A DNA stretch of 64,000 nt from an uncultured Clostridium sp. (GCF_947072515.1 NZ_CAMTIG010000010.1:1-64000), one strand, 5' to 3'. Shown: positions 54,061 through 63,503, numbered from the stretch's first letter. Program-made: numbers and translations. The notes: generated by a model from the letters alone, not told the origin.

Positions 54061-55038
54061 TTATGCAAAAATTCCTTTTTTATAATTATTACTTCCTATA
54101 TAAATTCCTATAATAACAAATATTATTATGCTACTTATTACAAAAATTAAATCACCATTATTAAAATCTCTTACAAAATCTAATAGTCTTTTTTGAGGTA
54201 AAATATTTCTTACAGTTTCTATTATTTTGCTACTTCCTTCAACATTCATTAAGCATCCACTAAATAGACTAGTTATCATTCCAATTATTGCAGCATTCAT
54301 TTGAACTTCATTGGTCTTTTTAAATATATTACCTATAAGAATTATCATACTACTACATAATGTTCCAAGCAAAGTAAGTATTCCTAGAAAAGTCATATAG
54401 CTCATATTAATATCTACACTTAAAATTTTTATCATTCCTATAGAAATAATACTTGCAGGCACTATAACTACTAATAAAATATATAAGATTTGCCCTAATG
54501 TATATTGAAAGAATGATACATTTCCACTTAAAACTCTTATATATATTCCATTCTCTCTATCTTGCAAAAAGAAACTTGAAGAAGCTAAAGCTCCATAAAA
54601 TAAAAACATCATTAAAAATCCTGTGATTTTTTCTACAACTCCTACATTATTCTCTGAAGCTATATATTCCTTTCCATAAAAAATCGAATCTATTATTTCT
54701 TTTATATTTTGATTAGAATATTCATTTACCTTAACTTTTCCATCCTCAAATTTAATTTCTGCTAAATAAGCTCCTGTTATTAAGGATGTATTTTTTATTT
54801 CACTATTTAAAGCTTCTATTTTTATTCCTTCATTTTCTTTAAATATATTTTCAATCATCATTTTCTCTTCATTTGTAGATTTTATAACTGCTATTTTTCC
54901 TTTTACATTATTTGCACTTCCAAAATATACTCCTAAACTAACTATTATAGGAAGTACTATTATAATCATTAATAATGTAACCTTATCTTTTTTTAATCTT
55001 AATATATTTCCTTTTATTATTAATAGAATATTTCTCAT
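54061..55038 (-). CDS. ABC-2 type transporter permease
   Basis: A 325-residue protein with an N-terminal helix, a large extracellular domain (about residues 45-140) and five C-terminal helices including FLMMFLFYGALASSSFFLQDRENGIYIRVLSG, the typical ABC-2 segment. Third gene of an exporter operon, 9 bp after the other permease. Likely forms a heterodimer with it. Confidence 0.85.
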   Translation of the reverse strand: MRNILLIIKGNILRLKKDKVTLLMIIIVLPIIVSLGVYFGSANNVKGKIAVIKSTNEEKMMIENIFKENEGIKIEALNSEIKNTSLITGAYLAEIKFEDGKVKVNEYSNQNIKEIIDSIFYGKEYIASENNVGVVEKITGFLMMFLFYGALASSSFFLQDRENGIYIRVLSGNVSFFQYTLGQILYILLVVIVPASIISIGMIKILSVDINMSYMTFLGILTLLGTLCSSMIILIGNIFKKTNEVQMNAAIIGMITSLFSGCLMNVEGSSKIIETVRNILPQKRLLDFVRDFNNGDLIFVISSIIIFVIIGIYIGSNNYKKGIFA

Positions 55039-55047
55039 ATCTCTCTC

Positions 55048-55779
55048 CTATAAATATTTTTCTACTTTAAAAGTTTTCTTTGTAATTACTAAAAAGAATA
55101 ACCCTAAAAGAATATTAATCATTATTATTATCCACAACATTCCTGTACTATTATCATAAATTGAATTTAAGATTCCTTCTATAAGATACTTTACGGGAGA
55201 AAGTTTCGTTAAAAAGCTTAAAATTCCTCCAAAACCTTCTAAAGAAATGAATGCTCCTCCTAAAGTACATAAAATTGCTTGTATTAAATTAAAAACTCCA
55301 TTACAAATTCCAATCTCCTTTACTAAGCTTAAAAGAAACATTCCAAGTCCATTTGATAAAAAAGCTAATGTTATAAAGCTTAAAATTATAATCAACTCAT
55401 TCCCTGCATAATTGACTTTAAATAAATATTTGAAAATCAAAATGTTTAAAACTATTGAAATAGCTGAAAATATAGTTGAGGATATTATTTGTGAAATATA
55501 AATATATCTTTTAGGTACTGGCATATACATAGTTCTTAAATTTCCACCAACTACCTCTACATCACCTAAATTATATATTCCCAAAAGACCAGCTCCCATA
55601 AATAAAAATATCATCATACTATTTGAATAATATTCATAAGAGGTTATTCCCGAATTAAAGTAACTTTCTGCTAAATATCCAATTATAAAAGTTAAGAGAC
55701 TTGGATATATTACAAAATTTATTATCATTATTTTATTTTTAAATAATGCTTTTAATTGCATTTCGATCATATTTTTCAT
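55048..55779 (-). CDS. ABC-2 type transporter permease
   Basis: A 243-residue protein with six helices and no large extracellular domain. VVGGNLRTMYMPVPKRYIYISQIISS and the final VKYLIEGILNSIYDN are typical of ABC-2 permeases. It lies 13 bp after the ATPase gene and 9 bp before the larger permease. Confidence 0.85.
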   Translation of the reverse strand: MKNMIEMQLKALFKNKIMIINFVIYPSLLTFIIGYLAESYFNSGITSYEYYSNSMMIFLFMGAGLLGIYNLGDVEVVGGNLRTMYMPVPKRYIYISQIISSTIFSAISIVLNILIFKYLFKVNYAGNELIIILSFITLAFLSNGLGMFLLSLVKEIGICNGVFNLIQAILCTLGGAFISLEGFGGILSFLTKLSPVKYLIEGILNSIYDNSTGMLWIIIMINILLGLFFLVITKKTFKVEKYL

Positions 55780-55792
55780 ATTAAATTCTCCT

Positions 55793-56539
55793 CTAATCCC
55801 TTAACTTTTTACCAGTTAAACATAAAAATACTTCTTCTAAATTTTTTTCATCATTTTCTTCACAATTCTTTTCTATAACATCTCTAATACTTCCATCTTC
55901 AATAACTCTGCCTAAATCTACAATAACAACTCTGTCACAAATAGTTTGGACTTCCTCCATATAATGAGTTGTATATATAACTGTTGTTCCTTCTTCTCTA
56001 AGCTTTTTTATAGATTCTAATATATGATTTCTTGACTGTGGATCTATTCCAACTGTAGGCTCATCTAAAATCAATATTTCTGGCTTATGTGCAAGTGCAC
56101 AAGCAATATTAAGTCTTCTCTTCATTCCACCTGAATAAGTCTTAGGACACTCATCCTTCTTATCTAATAGCCCTACCATATCTAATGCTTCTAATACTCT
56201 ATCTTTTAATAAAGCTCCTTTTAGTCCATAAAAACTTGCAAAGTATTTTACATTTTCATATGCAGTTAGATTATGGAATAAAGCTAATCTTTGAGGCACT
56301 ATTCCTAAAGCTTTCTTGTACTCTCTCACATTTTTATAAATATCTTTTCCCTTAAATTTAATCTCCCCACTATCTTTTTTTAATGTGGTAGATAAAATAT
56401 TTATAGTCGTACTTTTTCCTGCTCCATTTGGACCTAAAAAGCCTAATATTTCTCCTTTTAAAACATAAAAACTAACATCCTTCACTGCTATCTTTTCCCC
56501 ATATGTTTTCTTTAAATTATTAACCTCTAAAATTTTCAT
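55793..56539 (-). CDS. ABC transporter ATP-binding protein, drug-exporter type (DrrA/CcmA-like)
   Basis: A 248-residue ATPase. Walker A is GPNGAGKSTT, the signature YSGGMKRRLNIACALAHKP, Walker B ILILDEPTVGIDPQSRN and the switch His in TTHYMEE. The GIDP form after Walker B is typical of DrrA-type exporters. First gene of a three-gene operon with two permeases; divergent from a MarR/flavoprotein operon, which may respond to the same compound. Confidence 0.9.
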   Translation of the reverse strand: MKILEVNNLKKTYGEKIAVKDVSFYVLKGEILGFLGPNGAGKSTTINILSTTLKKDSGEIKFKGKDIYKNVREYKKALGIVPQRLALFHNLTAYENVKYFASFYGLKGALLKDRVLEALDMVGLLDKKDECPKTYSGGMKRRLNIACALAHKPEILILDEPTVGIDPQSRNHILESIKKLREEGTTVIYTTHYMEEVQTICDRVVIVDLGRVIEDGSIRDVIEKNCEENDEKNLEEVFLCLTGKKLRD

Positions 56540-56740
56540 ATTAAATTCTCTCCTTTTAATTAATTCTTTTTATACCCTTATAAATTTCTTTAATTTATTT
56601 CATTATATTTCTTGAAGCTTTTTTATATCTTAAGTTTAATGGTAGGAGTAAGTCCTAGGTCAATATATTTTTTCTATTATATTTTATGCTTATATTTTCA
56701 TCTTTATTTTTAATCTGTACTAAAAAAATTACATATGCTA

Positions 56741-56775
56741 TTGCCATAAAGGTAATAGTACTATATAGTACTATT
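56741..56775 (+). promoter_or_regulatory. Promoter and palindromic operator of the marR operon
   Basis: TTGCCA (-35, 56741-56746), 17 bp, TATAGT (-10). A perfect 22-bp palindrome with half-site AATAGTACTAT (56754-56775) covers the -10 box, consistent with MarR autoregulation. Confidence 0.72.
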
Positions 56776-56806
56776 TATACTTTTAATTTATAAAGGAGGT
56801 TTTCAT

Positions 56807-57238
56807 TTGAATAATAAAGGTGGTTTTTTAATTAATAAAATAAATTTTTTATCTGGAAGAATGTTTAATAATATAATGAAAAATCAAGAAAATTTAGATA
56901 TAAATCATTCTCAAGGAAAAATTTTATTTATAATAAGCATTTACAAAGAACTCTCTATAAATGAATTATGTAATGAACTTTCACTAAGAAAATCAACTCT
57001 AACTAGTATGTTAGATAGATTGGAATTACAAGGTTATATATCTAAAAAAATATGTGAAAAAGATAAAAGAATTACACTCATATCAAATACTGAAAAAGCA
57101 AATAAAGCAGTTAAAATATTTGATGATGTTGTAAAAAAAATGAATCTAGTATTTTATGAAAACTTTAATGATAAAGATATAGAAATTTTTGAATCCTATC
57201 TACAAAAAATATATTTCAACTTAGAAAAATTAGATTAA
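56807..57238 (+). CDS. MarR family regulator
   Basis: A 143-residue winged-helix protein. Recognition helix and wing are visible in LSINELCNELSLRKSTLTSMLDRLELQGYISKKICEKDKRITLIS. It appears to start at TTG behind AAAGGAGG. It precedes an iron-sulfur flavoprotein gene by 14 bp and is divergent from an ABC-2 exporter, so it may regulate both. No OhrR-type sensing Cys is present near the N-terminus. Confidence 0.85.
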   Translation: MNNKGGFLINKINFLSGRMFNNIMKNQENLDINHSQGKILFIISIYKELSINELCNELSLRKSTLTSMLDRLELQGYISKKICEKDKRITLISNTEKANKAVKIFDDVVKKMNLVFYENFNDKDIEIFESYLQKIYFNLEKLD

Positions 57239-57252
57239 TTAGGAGAATTAAT

Positions 57253-57819
57253 ATGGTAAAAATAGTAGTGTTTATGGGTAGTCCAAGAAAAAATGGCAAT
57301 GTAGATACAATATTAGATGAAATAATAAAAGGTGCAAATGAAAATACTGTTGATATTAAAAAATATTATTTAAATGATATGAATATAAAGGGTTGTCAAG
57401 GATGCTTATATTGCAGAAAAACCCCTACTTGTGCATTCAAGGATGATATGGTAGATGTATATGAGGATATAAAAGATGCAGATTACGTAATAATAGGTTC
57501 CCCTGTTTATATATGTCAGGTATCAGCTCAAACTAAATTACTTTTAGACAGATTATATCCTTTAACTGAAATTAATAAAGCAAAACATACTCCAAGATTT
57601 GGAGTTAAAAAATTAATAATGGTCTATACTCAAGCAGCCCCTTTTGGATTTCTATTTAAAAAATATTTTAAATACACTGAAAAGCACTTAAAAGGAATGG
57701 GCTTAATCCATTATAAATCTATAATAGCAACAAAAGCCTTTGAAAAGAACTCAACTAAAAGCAATTTAAAGATATTAAAAAAAGCCTATAACCTTGGTGT
57801 TAAAATATCTAGTAGCTAA
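57253..57819 (+). CDS. Iron-sulfur flavoprotein / NADPH-dependent FMN reductase family
   Basis: A 188-residue flavodoxin-fold protein with FMN-binding GSPRKNGNVD and the cluster motif Cys48-x2-Cys51-x2-Cys54-x5-Cys60. GSPVYICQVSAQTKLLLDR is the second flavin-contact region. It is shorter than the paralogue at 12898. Its pairing with a MarR gene suggests a role in reducing quinones, nitro compounds or other toxic electrophiles; inferred from context. Confidence 0.85.
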   Translation: MVKIVVFMGSPRKNGNVDTILDEIIKGANENTVDIKKYYLNDMNIKGCQGCLYCRKTPTCAFKDDMVDVYEDIKDADYVIIGSPVYICQVSAQTKLLLDRLYPLTEINKAKHTPRFGVKKLIMVYTQAAPFGFLFKKYFKYTEKHLKGMGLIHYKSIIATKAFEKNSTKSNLKILKKAYNLGVKISSS

Positions 57820-57928
57820 AGTTTATACTTTGTCTTTTTATTGTTTCATTGCTAGGGAATACCTAAGCTTAGATTACCTTTTGCTATAAATAAAAATATA
57901 GCTTAATATCAAAAATAAACTTCTAAAT

Positions 57929-57968
57929 AAATACACTTATTAAATCATAATTTAATGAGTGTATTTTC
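57929..57968 (+). terminator. Terminator of the marR-flavoprotein operon
   Basis: AAATACACTTATTAAAT pairs with ATTTAATGAGTGTATTT (one wobble) around a 3-base loop. Confidence 0.8.
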
Positions 57969-58025
57969 TCTATTTTCCAGTTCTATTTCATCACCTTCTT
58001 TTACTTGAAAATAATTTCAAATTCT

Positions 58026-58064
58026 AAAAAAACAATCTAATCCTTTATGAATTTAGATTGTTTT
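58026..58064 (-). terminator. Terminator of the hxlR gene
   Basis: AAAACAATCTAA pairs with TTAGATTGTTTT, followed by a T-run on the minus strand. The 57 bases between this and the previous terminator hold no intact gene. Confidence 0.8.
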
Positions 58065-58080
58065 CTATTATGTTTATTTA

Positions 58081-58404
58081 TCATTTTAAATTTTCACTTC
58101 CCCAATCAGACATAAGATCTAAAATTGGAATGAGGCTTTTTCCTTTTTCAGTTAAAGAATATTCAACCTTTGGTGGTACTGAAGGATATTCTTTTCTAAG
58201 TATTAATTCCTCTACTTGTAAATCCTTTAAATATGAACTAAGCATTTTGTGCGAAATAGACGGCAATTCTCTTTTAAGTTCACCGTATCTAATAATACTT
58301 TCTTTGTGAATTTTACATATAATAAGCCATTTCCATCTTCCTCCTAAGACATTTAATGTATAGGAAATGGGACACTTACTTTCATCCTCTGACCAATTTT
58401 TCAT
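58081..58404 (-). CDS. HxlR family transcriptional regulator
   Basis: A 107-residue winged-helix regulator. The signature KCPISYTLNVLGGRWKWLIICKI with Cys11 is diagnostic of HxlR/YodB-type proteins, in which this Cys senses electrophiles or quinones; wing region YPSVPPKVEYSLTEKGKSL. Divergent from a Bcr/CflA-type MFS gene with a shared operator between them, indicating regulation of that pump. Confidence 0.9.
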   Translation of the reverse strand: MKNWSEDESKCPISYTLNVLGGRWKWLIICKIHKESIIRYGELKRELPSISHKMLSSYLKDLQVEELILRKEYPSVPPKVEYSLTEKGKSLIPILDLMSDWGSENLK

Positions 58405-58421
58405 ATGTTACTCTCCTTCTA

Positions 58422-58452
58422 GTAAGTACCTTACACTAAAGTGCGTACTTAC
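58422..58452. promoter_or_regulatory. HxlR-type operator in the divergent promoter region
   Basis: A perfect inverted repeat GTAAGTAC-15 bp-GTACTTAC, with a smaller CACT-AA-AGTG palindrome inside. The spacing fits two sites on successive helix turns for a winged-helix dimer. Confidence 0.68.
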
Positions 58453-58534
58453 ATCTCTAATCAATATCTTATATTATAATACTATGTTAACATAATTTTC
58501 AGCAAAATTTTGCATACTTTAAGGAGAGAGCAAA

Positions 58535-59713
58535 ATGACAAAAAACGAAAAAATTTCTTTTAGTTTAATTATTCTTATACCATTTTTAATGGGGCTTGGA
58601 GTTGATTTATATGTACCTTCTTTACCTATAATTACTTCTTACTTTCATTCTACTAGTGGTATTTCTTATTTAACTGTTGGAATATATATGCTTGGCTATG
58701 GACTTGGTCAAGCTATTTTAGGACCAATATCTGATCTTCATGGAAGAAGAAAGATTCTTATAATTTCAGCTTTTATATTTTTAATTGTAAGCTTCCTTGC
58801 AATTTTTTCAATAAATATAGCCTTTTTAATATTTATGCGATTTTTACAAGGTATTAGTATAGGCGGGCTTGGTGTTTGTGTAAGATCTATTATGGTTGAT
58901 GTTTTCTATGGTGAGAAACTTAGATATGTTTCAAATTACCTAACTTTAAGTTGGTCAATTGGTCCAATAATAGCTCCCTTTATCGGTGCTACTTTAGAGA
59001 AATATTTTGGTTGGAAGTCAAATTTTTATTTATTTTTTATTTATGGATTAATTATATATATCTATATTTTAAAATGCTTTAAAGAAACTCATCCAAATCA
59101 TAAAAATAAAACCCTCAATAATATAAAAAATGATTTATTAGATATTCTAAAAGAAACTAGTTTCACATTAACAGTTATACTTTCTGCAATAGGCTATAGT
59201 CTAGTAATTATTTTTAATATGGTTGGTCCTTTTATAATAGAAAAAACTTTAAATAAATCAATAGAAATCTATGGATACATCGCTATGTTTTTAGGTACTG
59301 CATATTTTTTAGGCACTATAGTAAATAGAATTTTAATAAAAAAAGAAACCGAAATCCGCCTCATAAAATACGGGATTTGCTTAGTATCTATATTTTCATT
59401 TTTAATGATACTTATAAACTTAAAGCACTCATATTTACTGGTTGTCATTCTACCAGTATATTTAATTTTTATGTCAGTTGGCTTTGTAGTTCCTAATGCT
59501 GTCAGCTTTTCTATGGGGAAGTTCAAAGATAAAGGGGGTATTGCCAGCTCACTTTTTGGACTTATAAATGGTCTTGTTGTTTTTACAATAAGTAATTTAG
59601 TTGGGCTATTTAAAATTTTCCATGGTTTAGAACTTGGAATAGTTTATCTTATCTTAGGAATATTATCGATTTTAATATTTTTAGTCTTAAAAAAAGATAA
59701 AAGTTTTAATTAA
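58535..59713 (+). CDS. MFS transporter, DHA1 (Bcr/CflA-like) type
   Basis: A 392-residue 12-helix drug/proton antiporter. VDLYVPSLP at the N-terminus and GQAILGPISDLHGRRK after helix 2 are Bcr/CflA signatures; the motif C-like SWSIGPIIAPFIGATLE follows in helix 5. Likely exports small antimicrobials or electrophiles under HxlR control. AAGGAGAG precedes ATG. Confidence 0.88.
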   Translation: MTKNEKISFSLIILIPFLMGLGVDLYVPSLPIITSYFHSTSGISYLTVGIYMLGYGLGQAILGPISDLHGRRKILIISAFIFLIVSFLAIFSINIAFLIFMRFLQGISIGGLGVCVRSIMVDVFYGEKLRYVSNYLTLSWSIGPIIAPFIGATLEKYFGWKSNFYLFFIYGLIIYIYILKCFKETHPNHKNKTLNNIKNDLLDILKETSFTLTVILSAIGYSLVIIFNMVGPFIIEKTLNKSIEIYGYIAMFLGTAYFLGTIVNRILIKKETEIRLIKYGICLVSIFSFLMILINLKHSYLLVVILPVYLIFMSVGFVVPNAVSFSMGKFKDKGGIASSLFGLINGLVVFTISNLVGLFKIFHGLELGIVYLILGILSILIFLVLKKDKSFN

Positions 59714-59720
59714 CTATAAA

Positions 59721-59783
59721 AACCACACATTATTGAACTTTTTCTTCCTTATAGGCAGTAATTCAGTTCAATAGTATGTGGTT
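59721..59783. terminator. Long bidirectional hairpin
   Basis: AACCACACATTATTGAACT pairs with AGTTCAATAGTATGTGGTT over 19 bp with two mismatches and a 25-base loop; T-run on the minus strand. It lies between convergent genes. Confidence 0.75.
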
Positions 59784-59791
59784 CATCTTCT

Positions 59792-60622
59792 CTATTTTTC
59801 TAAATGTTTTATTGGTGCAAAGGCTTCTAAATACATAATTTCTTCTCCATTTTCAAAACTTCCTAGTATCATCTTTAAATAAACTTTTCCTAAAGATTTT
59901 AATTTCATTTCCTTCATCTTTTTTTTAAACAAATTAAAGTTTTCCATAGTAGCTTTTTCACCTTGTTCTGGTGTTTCTATAACTGGAATCTTTATCACCG
60001 AATATAAGCAGCTTTCATAAAAAAGTCCTTTATCTTTATTTTTTATTTCTTTTATCACTAAATGCTTTGCCCCTAAAATCTCTTCTTTGTTAAAACTAAA
60101 TTCTTTTAATAAATTATCTAATGTATGTGCTCTCTTTGAAAGCCCACTATTTTCAAGCTTATTCTTATATTTTTTAACTACTTCATTTGCATCTTCTATA
60201 GCTCTTTCATCTATTTCTTCTAATATCTTAAAAGGACCTAGACTCTTTATAGAAAACTTCCCTATATTATTTATGATATTTAAGTAATCGCCTCTAGTTT
60301 TTTTAATTTTTTTTAAGATTTCTCTTTTTTCTTTTATTTCTAGTTCTAACTTTTCTTCTTGTTCCTTTAAAATTACATCTATTTTAATAAGCTCTTCATT
60401 ATCTTTAATCTCTTTTATCCTTTTAATTTCTATATTTAATTCTCTATAAAAATTAATTAAAAAAAGATTGTGTATCTCTCCCATACTATATTTTCTATAT
60501 CCATTTTCATTATCCTTTACAGAATTTATTAATCCTTTTTCTTCATAAAATTTTATAGTATCTCTTGATATACCTAGCATTTCTGAAACTTGTCCTATCC
60601 CACAATATAATTCTTTTCTCAT
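59792..60622 (-). CDS. MerR family regulator with C-terminal effector domain
   Basis: A 276-residue regulator. The MerR helix-turn-helix and wing are GIGQVSEMLGISRDTIKFYEEKGL and NGYRKYSMGEI. A coiled coil (EEKLELEIKEKREILKKIKK) leads to a GyrI-like C-terminal domain (LVIKEIKNKDKG, YLEAFAPIKH), as in BltR/BmrR-type activators of drug pumps. No pump is adjacent except the convergent MFS gene. GGGGAG precedes ATG. Confidence 0.85.
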   Translation of the reverse strand: MRKELYCGIGQVSEMLGISRDTIKFYEEKGLINSVKDNENGYRKYSMGEIHNLFLINFYRELNIEIKRIKEIKDNEELIKIDVILKEQEEKLELEIKEKREILKKIKKTRGDYLNIINNIGKFSIKSLGPFKILEEIDERAIEDANEVVKKYKNKLENSGLSKRAHTLDNLLKEFSFNKEEILGAKHLVIKEIKNKDKGLFYESCLYSVIKIPVIETPEQGEKATMENFNLFKKKMKEMKLKSLGKVYLKMILGSFENGEEIMYLEAFAPIKHLEK

Positions 60623-60761
60623 ATTCTCCCCTATCTTTCTCCATTATTAACGCTTTATCTTACAAATAATTATCCTAATAAAATTCTTTATTTTTTCTAA
60701 AAAAATCACTTTAACTAATATCTTTATTATAACTCACTTTCCAATTTAACCCAATAATTTA

Positions 60762-60800
60762 TAAAAGCTATTAAGAAATTTTTCTTAATAGCTTTTATAT
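60762..60800 (-). terminator. Terminator of the LysR-type gene
   Basis: ATAAAAGCTATTAAGAAA pairs with TTTCTTAATAGCTTTTAT, almost no loop; T-rich on the minus side. Confidence 0.82.
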
Positions 60801-60808
60801 TTAAAAAT

Positions 60809-61660
60809 TTATTTTACATTAAATATTTTCTTCATCCTACAAATCTTTTCTTCATTTATGTTTTCTTTTCTTTCAGCATATAATTTCATTTTATATAGAT
60901 TACTAATATCAATCCTCTTCAAAGTTTCTTCTTCTATTATATTATTAATAGATAATCCAATACCTATATTTTTTCTAATCATTAACTTTAAAGTTTCAAG
61001 ACTATCACTATATACTATTTTTACATTTAGCCTATTTTCTTTTATAATTTCATCTAACATCATTTTATAATAACTACCATTCTTTAATGATATAATCGTC
61101 TTATTATTTAAATCTTTTATCTCATCTATTTTTCTTTTTCTATTAAATACTATCTCAACAGGCATATCTTGTAAAAAAATCATTACATTTCTACTTTCCG
61201 TTTTTTTAATATAACAACTCATACAATAATCTACTTCTTTTAATTCTATTACTTCATCAAATTTTTCTATAGGATACTCTTCAAAAATTATATCAACTAA
61301 TTCTTCCGTATATATATTAGTTAAATATTTATTCGTTACCATAAAGCTTTCATCTTTTGGAACTCCTATGATTATCTGTTTTTTATTTGATTTTTGAATT
61401 TCTTCTTTTAAAGTCTTCAAGCTCGCTTCAAAATATTCAATAAACTCTAATAATTCATATCCACTTTCTTTAAGTAAATATCCTTTTGTAAATTTCTCTC
61501 TATAAATTAAGTTTGTTCCACATTCCTTTTCTAATCGTTGAATTGCTCTAGAAACTTTTGATTGAGAAATTCCATATCTCTTAGCCATTTCATTAAAACT
61601 TTTTGTATACATTAAATATTTAAAATAATATAAATCCTCTATTTGCATATCTTTTAACAT
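60809..61660 (-). CDS. LysR family regulator (first of two paralogues by position)
   Basis: A 283-residue LysR-type protein. The N-terminal HTH is KSFNEMAKRYGISQSKVSRAIQRLEKECGTNLIYRE. The effector-binding half is divergent, with NNKTIISLKNGSYYKMMLDEIIKE matching a similar segment in the neighbouring paralogue. No metabolic target gene is adjacent. AGGAGA precedes ATG. It lies 38 bp after the second LysR gene on the same strand, so they form an operon. Confidence 0.85.
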   Translation of the reverse strand: MLKDMQIEDLYYFKYLMYTKSFNEMAKRYGISQSKVSRAIQRLEKECGTNLIYREKFTKGYLLKESGYELLEFIEYFEASLKTLKEEIQKSNKKQIIIGVPKDESFMVTNKYLTNIYTEELVDIIFEEYPIEKFDEVIELKEVDYCMSCYIKKTESRNVMIFLQDMPVEIVFNRKRKIDEIKDLNNKTIISLKNGSYYKMMLDEIIKENRLNVKIVYSDSLETLKLMIRKNIGIGLSINNIIEEETLKRIDISNLYKMKLYAERKENINEEKICRMKKIFNVK

Positions 61661-61698
61661 TCTTTTTCTCCTACTGCCTCTATCTTCCTAAGCTTAAA

Positions 61699-62574
61699 CT
61701 ACGTTATCACTTCTTCTAGTTCCCCTATAACTTCTCTTTCATAATCAGTAAGATTTCTATATTTATAATATTCTAAACAAATATTTATTTTTAAACTACA
61801 CTCTATTTGAATCATTTTAATCTTTTTAGATTCATTAATTTTATCAATACACAGTATGCTCCAACCAATACCTGCTTCTATTAGCTTGTTTAACGTTTCC
61901 ATATCATGTACATAAATTATTTTTCTAGGCTTTATTTTATAATTTCGTATAATCTCTTCTATAACATCAAAATGTACTGATCCTCGTTTAAGAGATATTA
62001 TGGTCTTATCATTTAATATCTGCATAGATACTTTTTCATCTTTTATTGTCTCTTCCTTACTCATACAAATATTAAAAGGTACTTCCTTTAATATAATCCT
62101 TTTAATTTCTTCATCTTCAATTGATGTATTTAAATAATATCCTAGTAAAAAGTTTATCTCTTTGTTTTTTATGATTTCTTTTAAGTTCATGAATGTACAC
62201 TCTACTAATTCTATATAATTTTTTTCTTTATCAATTAAAGAATTTATATATTCCATAATATAGTCATTTCCACTACCTTCTACGTAACCTATTATCAATT
62301 TATTATTTTCATTTATCTTATTTATCTTTCCTTCAAGTTTATCTAACTTTTTAAGTACATCTTTAGACAATTTATAAACTAATTCTCCGTCTTTTGTAAA
62401 TCCAATAATTGTTGAGAATTTCGCTCTTTTAACTAATTTTGTCTCAAAAAATTCTTCCATTTTCTTTATAGATTTTGAAATCATGGATTGTGAAGTAAAA
62501 TTTTTTTCTGCAACTTTAGTAAAACTTTTTAGTTCATATAAATCAATAAAATATTTAAATTCCCTAAACCTCAT
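61699..62574 (-). CDS. LysR family regulator (second paralogue)
   Basis: A 291-residue LysR-type protein. HTH: KSFTKVAEKNFTSQSMISKSIKKMEEFFETKLVKR. The effector half shares NDKTIISLKRGSVHFDVIEEIIRN with its neighbour but otherwise differs. The pair arose by tandem duplication followed by divergence. Target unknown. It is the first gene of the two-regulator transcript. Confidence 0.85.
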   Translation of the reverse strand: MRFREFKYFIDLYELKSFTKVAEKNFTSQSMISKSIKKMEEFFETKLVKRAKFSTIIGFTKDGELVYKLSKDVLKKLDKLEGKINKINENNKLIIGYVEGSGNDYIMEYINSLIDKEKNYIELVECTFMNLKEIIKNKEINFLLGYYLNTSIEDEEIKRIILKEVPFNICMSKEETIKDEKVSMQILNDKTIISLKRGSVHFDVIEEIIRNYKIKPRKIIYVHDMETLNKLIEAGIGWSILCIDKINESKKIKMIQIECSLKINICLEYYKYRNLTDYEREVIGELEEVIT

Positions 62575-62724
62575 TATATGTTTCCTTTCAGGTTATCTTA
62601 TTTACTTTTATTCTATATTATCTTGTCTACAAAGTCTATTTCAAATCTACTTATTCAAATATGATTTTTAAATAATTTTTATATTTCTCCTATTCCTCAA
62701 AATACTTTCACATTAATTTCATAT

Positions 62725-63408
62725 TTATATTGCTTTATTCATATTTTCCGAATACTCCAAAAATTTTTTAGGACTGTTATTAAAAAATTTTTTCAAAGGT
62801 GTTCCTAAACCATATTTCATTAGCTCTTTAGCTGTTGGAATTTTCTCATTTTCTTTTCTTTTTTTCAAGTAAATATCATTTGCTATCTGTTTATTCCAAA
62901 ACCCCTTAAACATTATCTTTCTTTCAAATCCTATTCCTCCCATATAAATATCTTTTATAAATAAATATGGACTATTCCTATACATCTTTGATAATGGTGT
63001 ACTTAATTTATGTTCATAAAACCAATCTTTTTTTAAATTCAATATTTCTAATCTTTTTAAATCTTTTGTATAAAATTCAAAAACTTCTTTTATATTCTCT
63101 TTATTTTTCCAATAACTCTTCGGTAAATTTTCCATTTCAAAAGCTTTTAATTTATTTGGATAACAATAATTAATTACTTCAAAAATATTACCATTAAAAT
63201 ATTTTTTTAATGGTATATAAATATGATTTTCTTTAAAATATCTTAATGTTAATTTCTTTAACTCTCCCTTAGAGTTTTCATTTCTTCTCAAATATTTAAA
63301 CAACTCAATGAAATTTTTCTTTCCATCTATTCCAATCCATATATTTTTAGGAAATCTTCCATTATTATTTTTAACTTCTTCATATAATTGAACTATATTT
63401 TTTTTCAT
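62725..63408 (-). CDS. DUF4046-like repeat protein
   Basis: A 227-residue soluble basic protein with three related units, each ending in PL.K.F..SP..F (PLKKYFNGNIFEVINYCYP, TPLSKMYRNSPYLFIKDIY, TPLKKFFNNSPKKFLEYSE). The opening GRFPKNIWIG and the KAFEMENLPKSYWKNKENIKE segments fit DUF4046, seen mainly in bacilli and clostridia. The repeats look like small helical DNA-binding units; function unknown. AGGATGTGA precedes ATG. Monocistronic. Confidence 0.68.
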   Translation of the reverse strand: MKKNIVQLYEEVKNNNGRFPKNIWIGIDGKKNFIELFKYLRRNENSKGELKKLTLRYFKENHIYIPLKKYFNGNIFEVINYCYPNKLKAFEMENLPKSYWKNKENIKEVFEFYTKDLKRLEILNLKKDWFYEHKLSTPLSKMYRNSPYLFIKDIYMGGIGFERKIMFKGFWNKQIANDIYLKKRKENEKIPTAKELMKYGLGTPLKKFFNNSPKKFLEYSENMNKAI

Positions 63409-63457
63409 TTAAATCACATCCTATACATTGTCCTCTAGTATAGCAAAGATTTTTTCA

Positions 63458-63503
63458 TAAAATAAAATTCCAATAATGAATTTTATAATACATTATTGGA
63501 ATT
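63458..63503 (-). terminator. Terminator of the right-edge secreted protein gene
   Basis: AATTCCAATAATG pairs with CATTATTGGAATT around a 12-base loop, followed by TTTATTTT on the minus strand. Confidence 0.82.

Noticed and set aside
57963-58025. Possible gene remnant between two terminators (minus strand reads FQVKEGDEIELENREN)
   Set aside because: Only about 20 codons, no RBS or start, no recognised family; could be chance.
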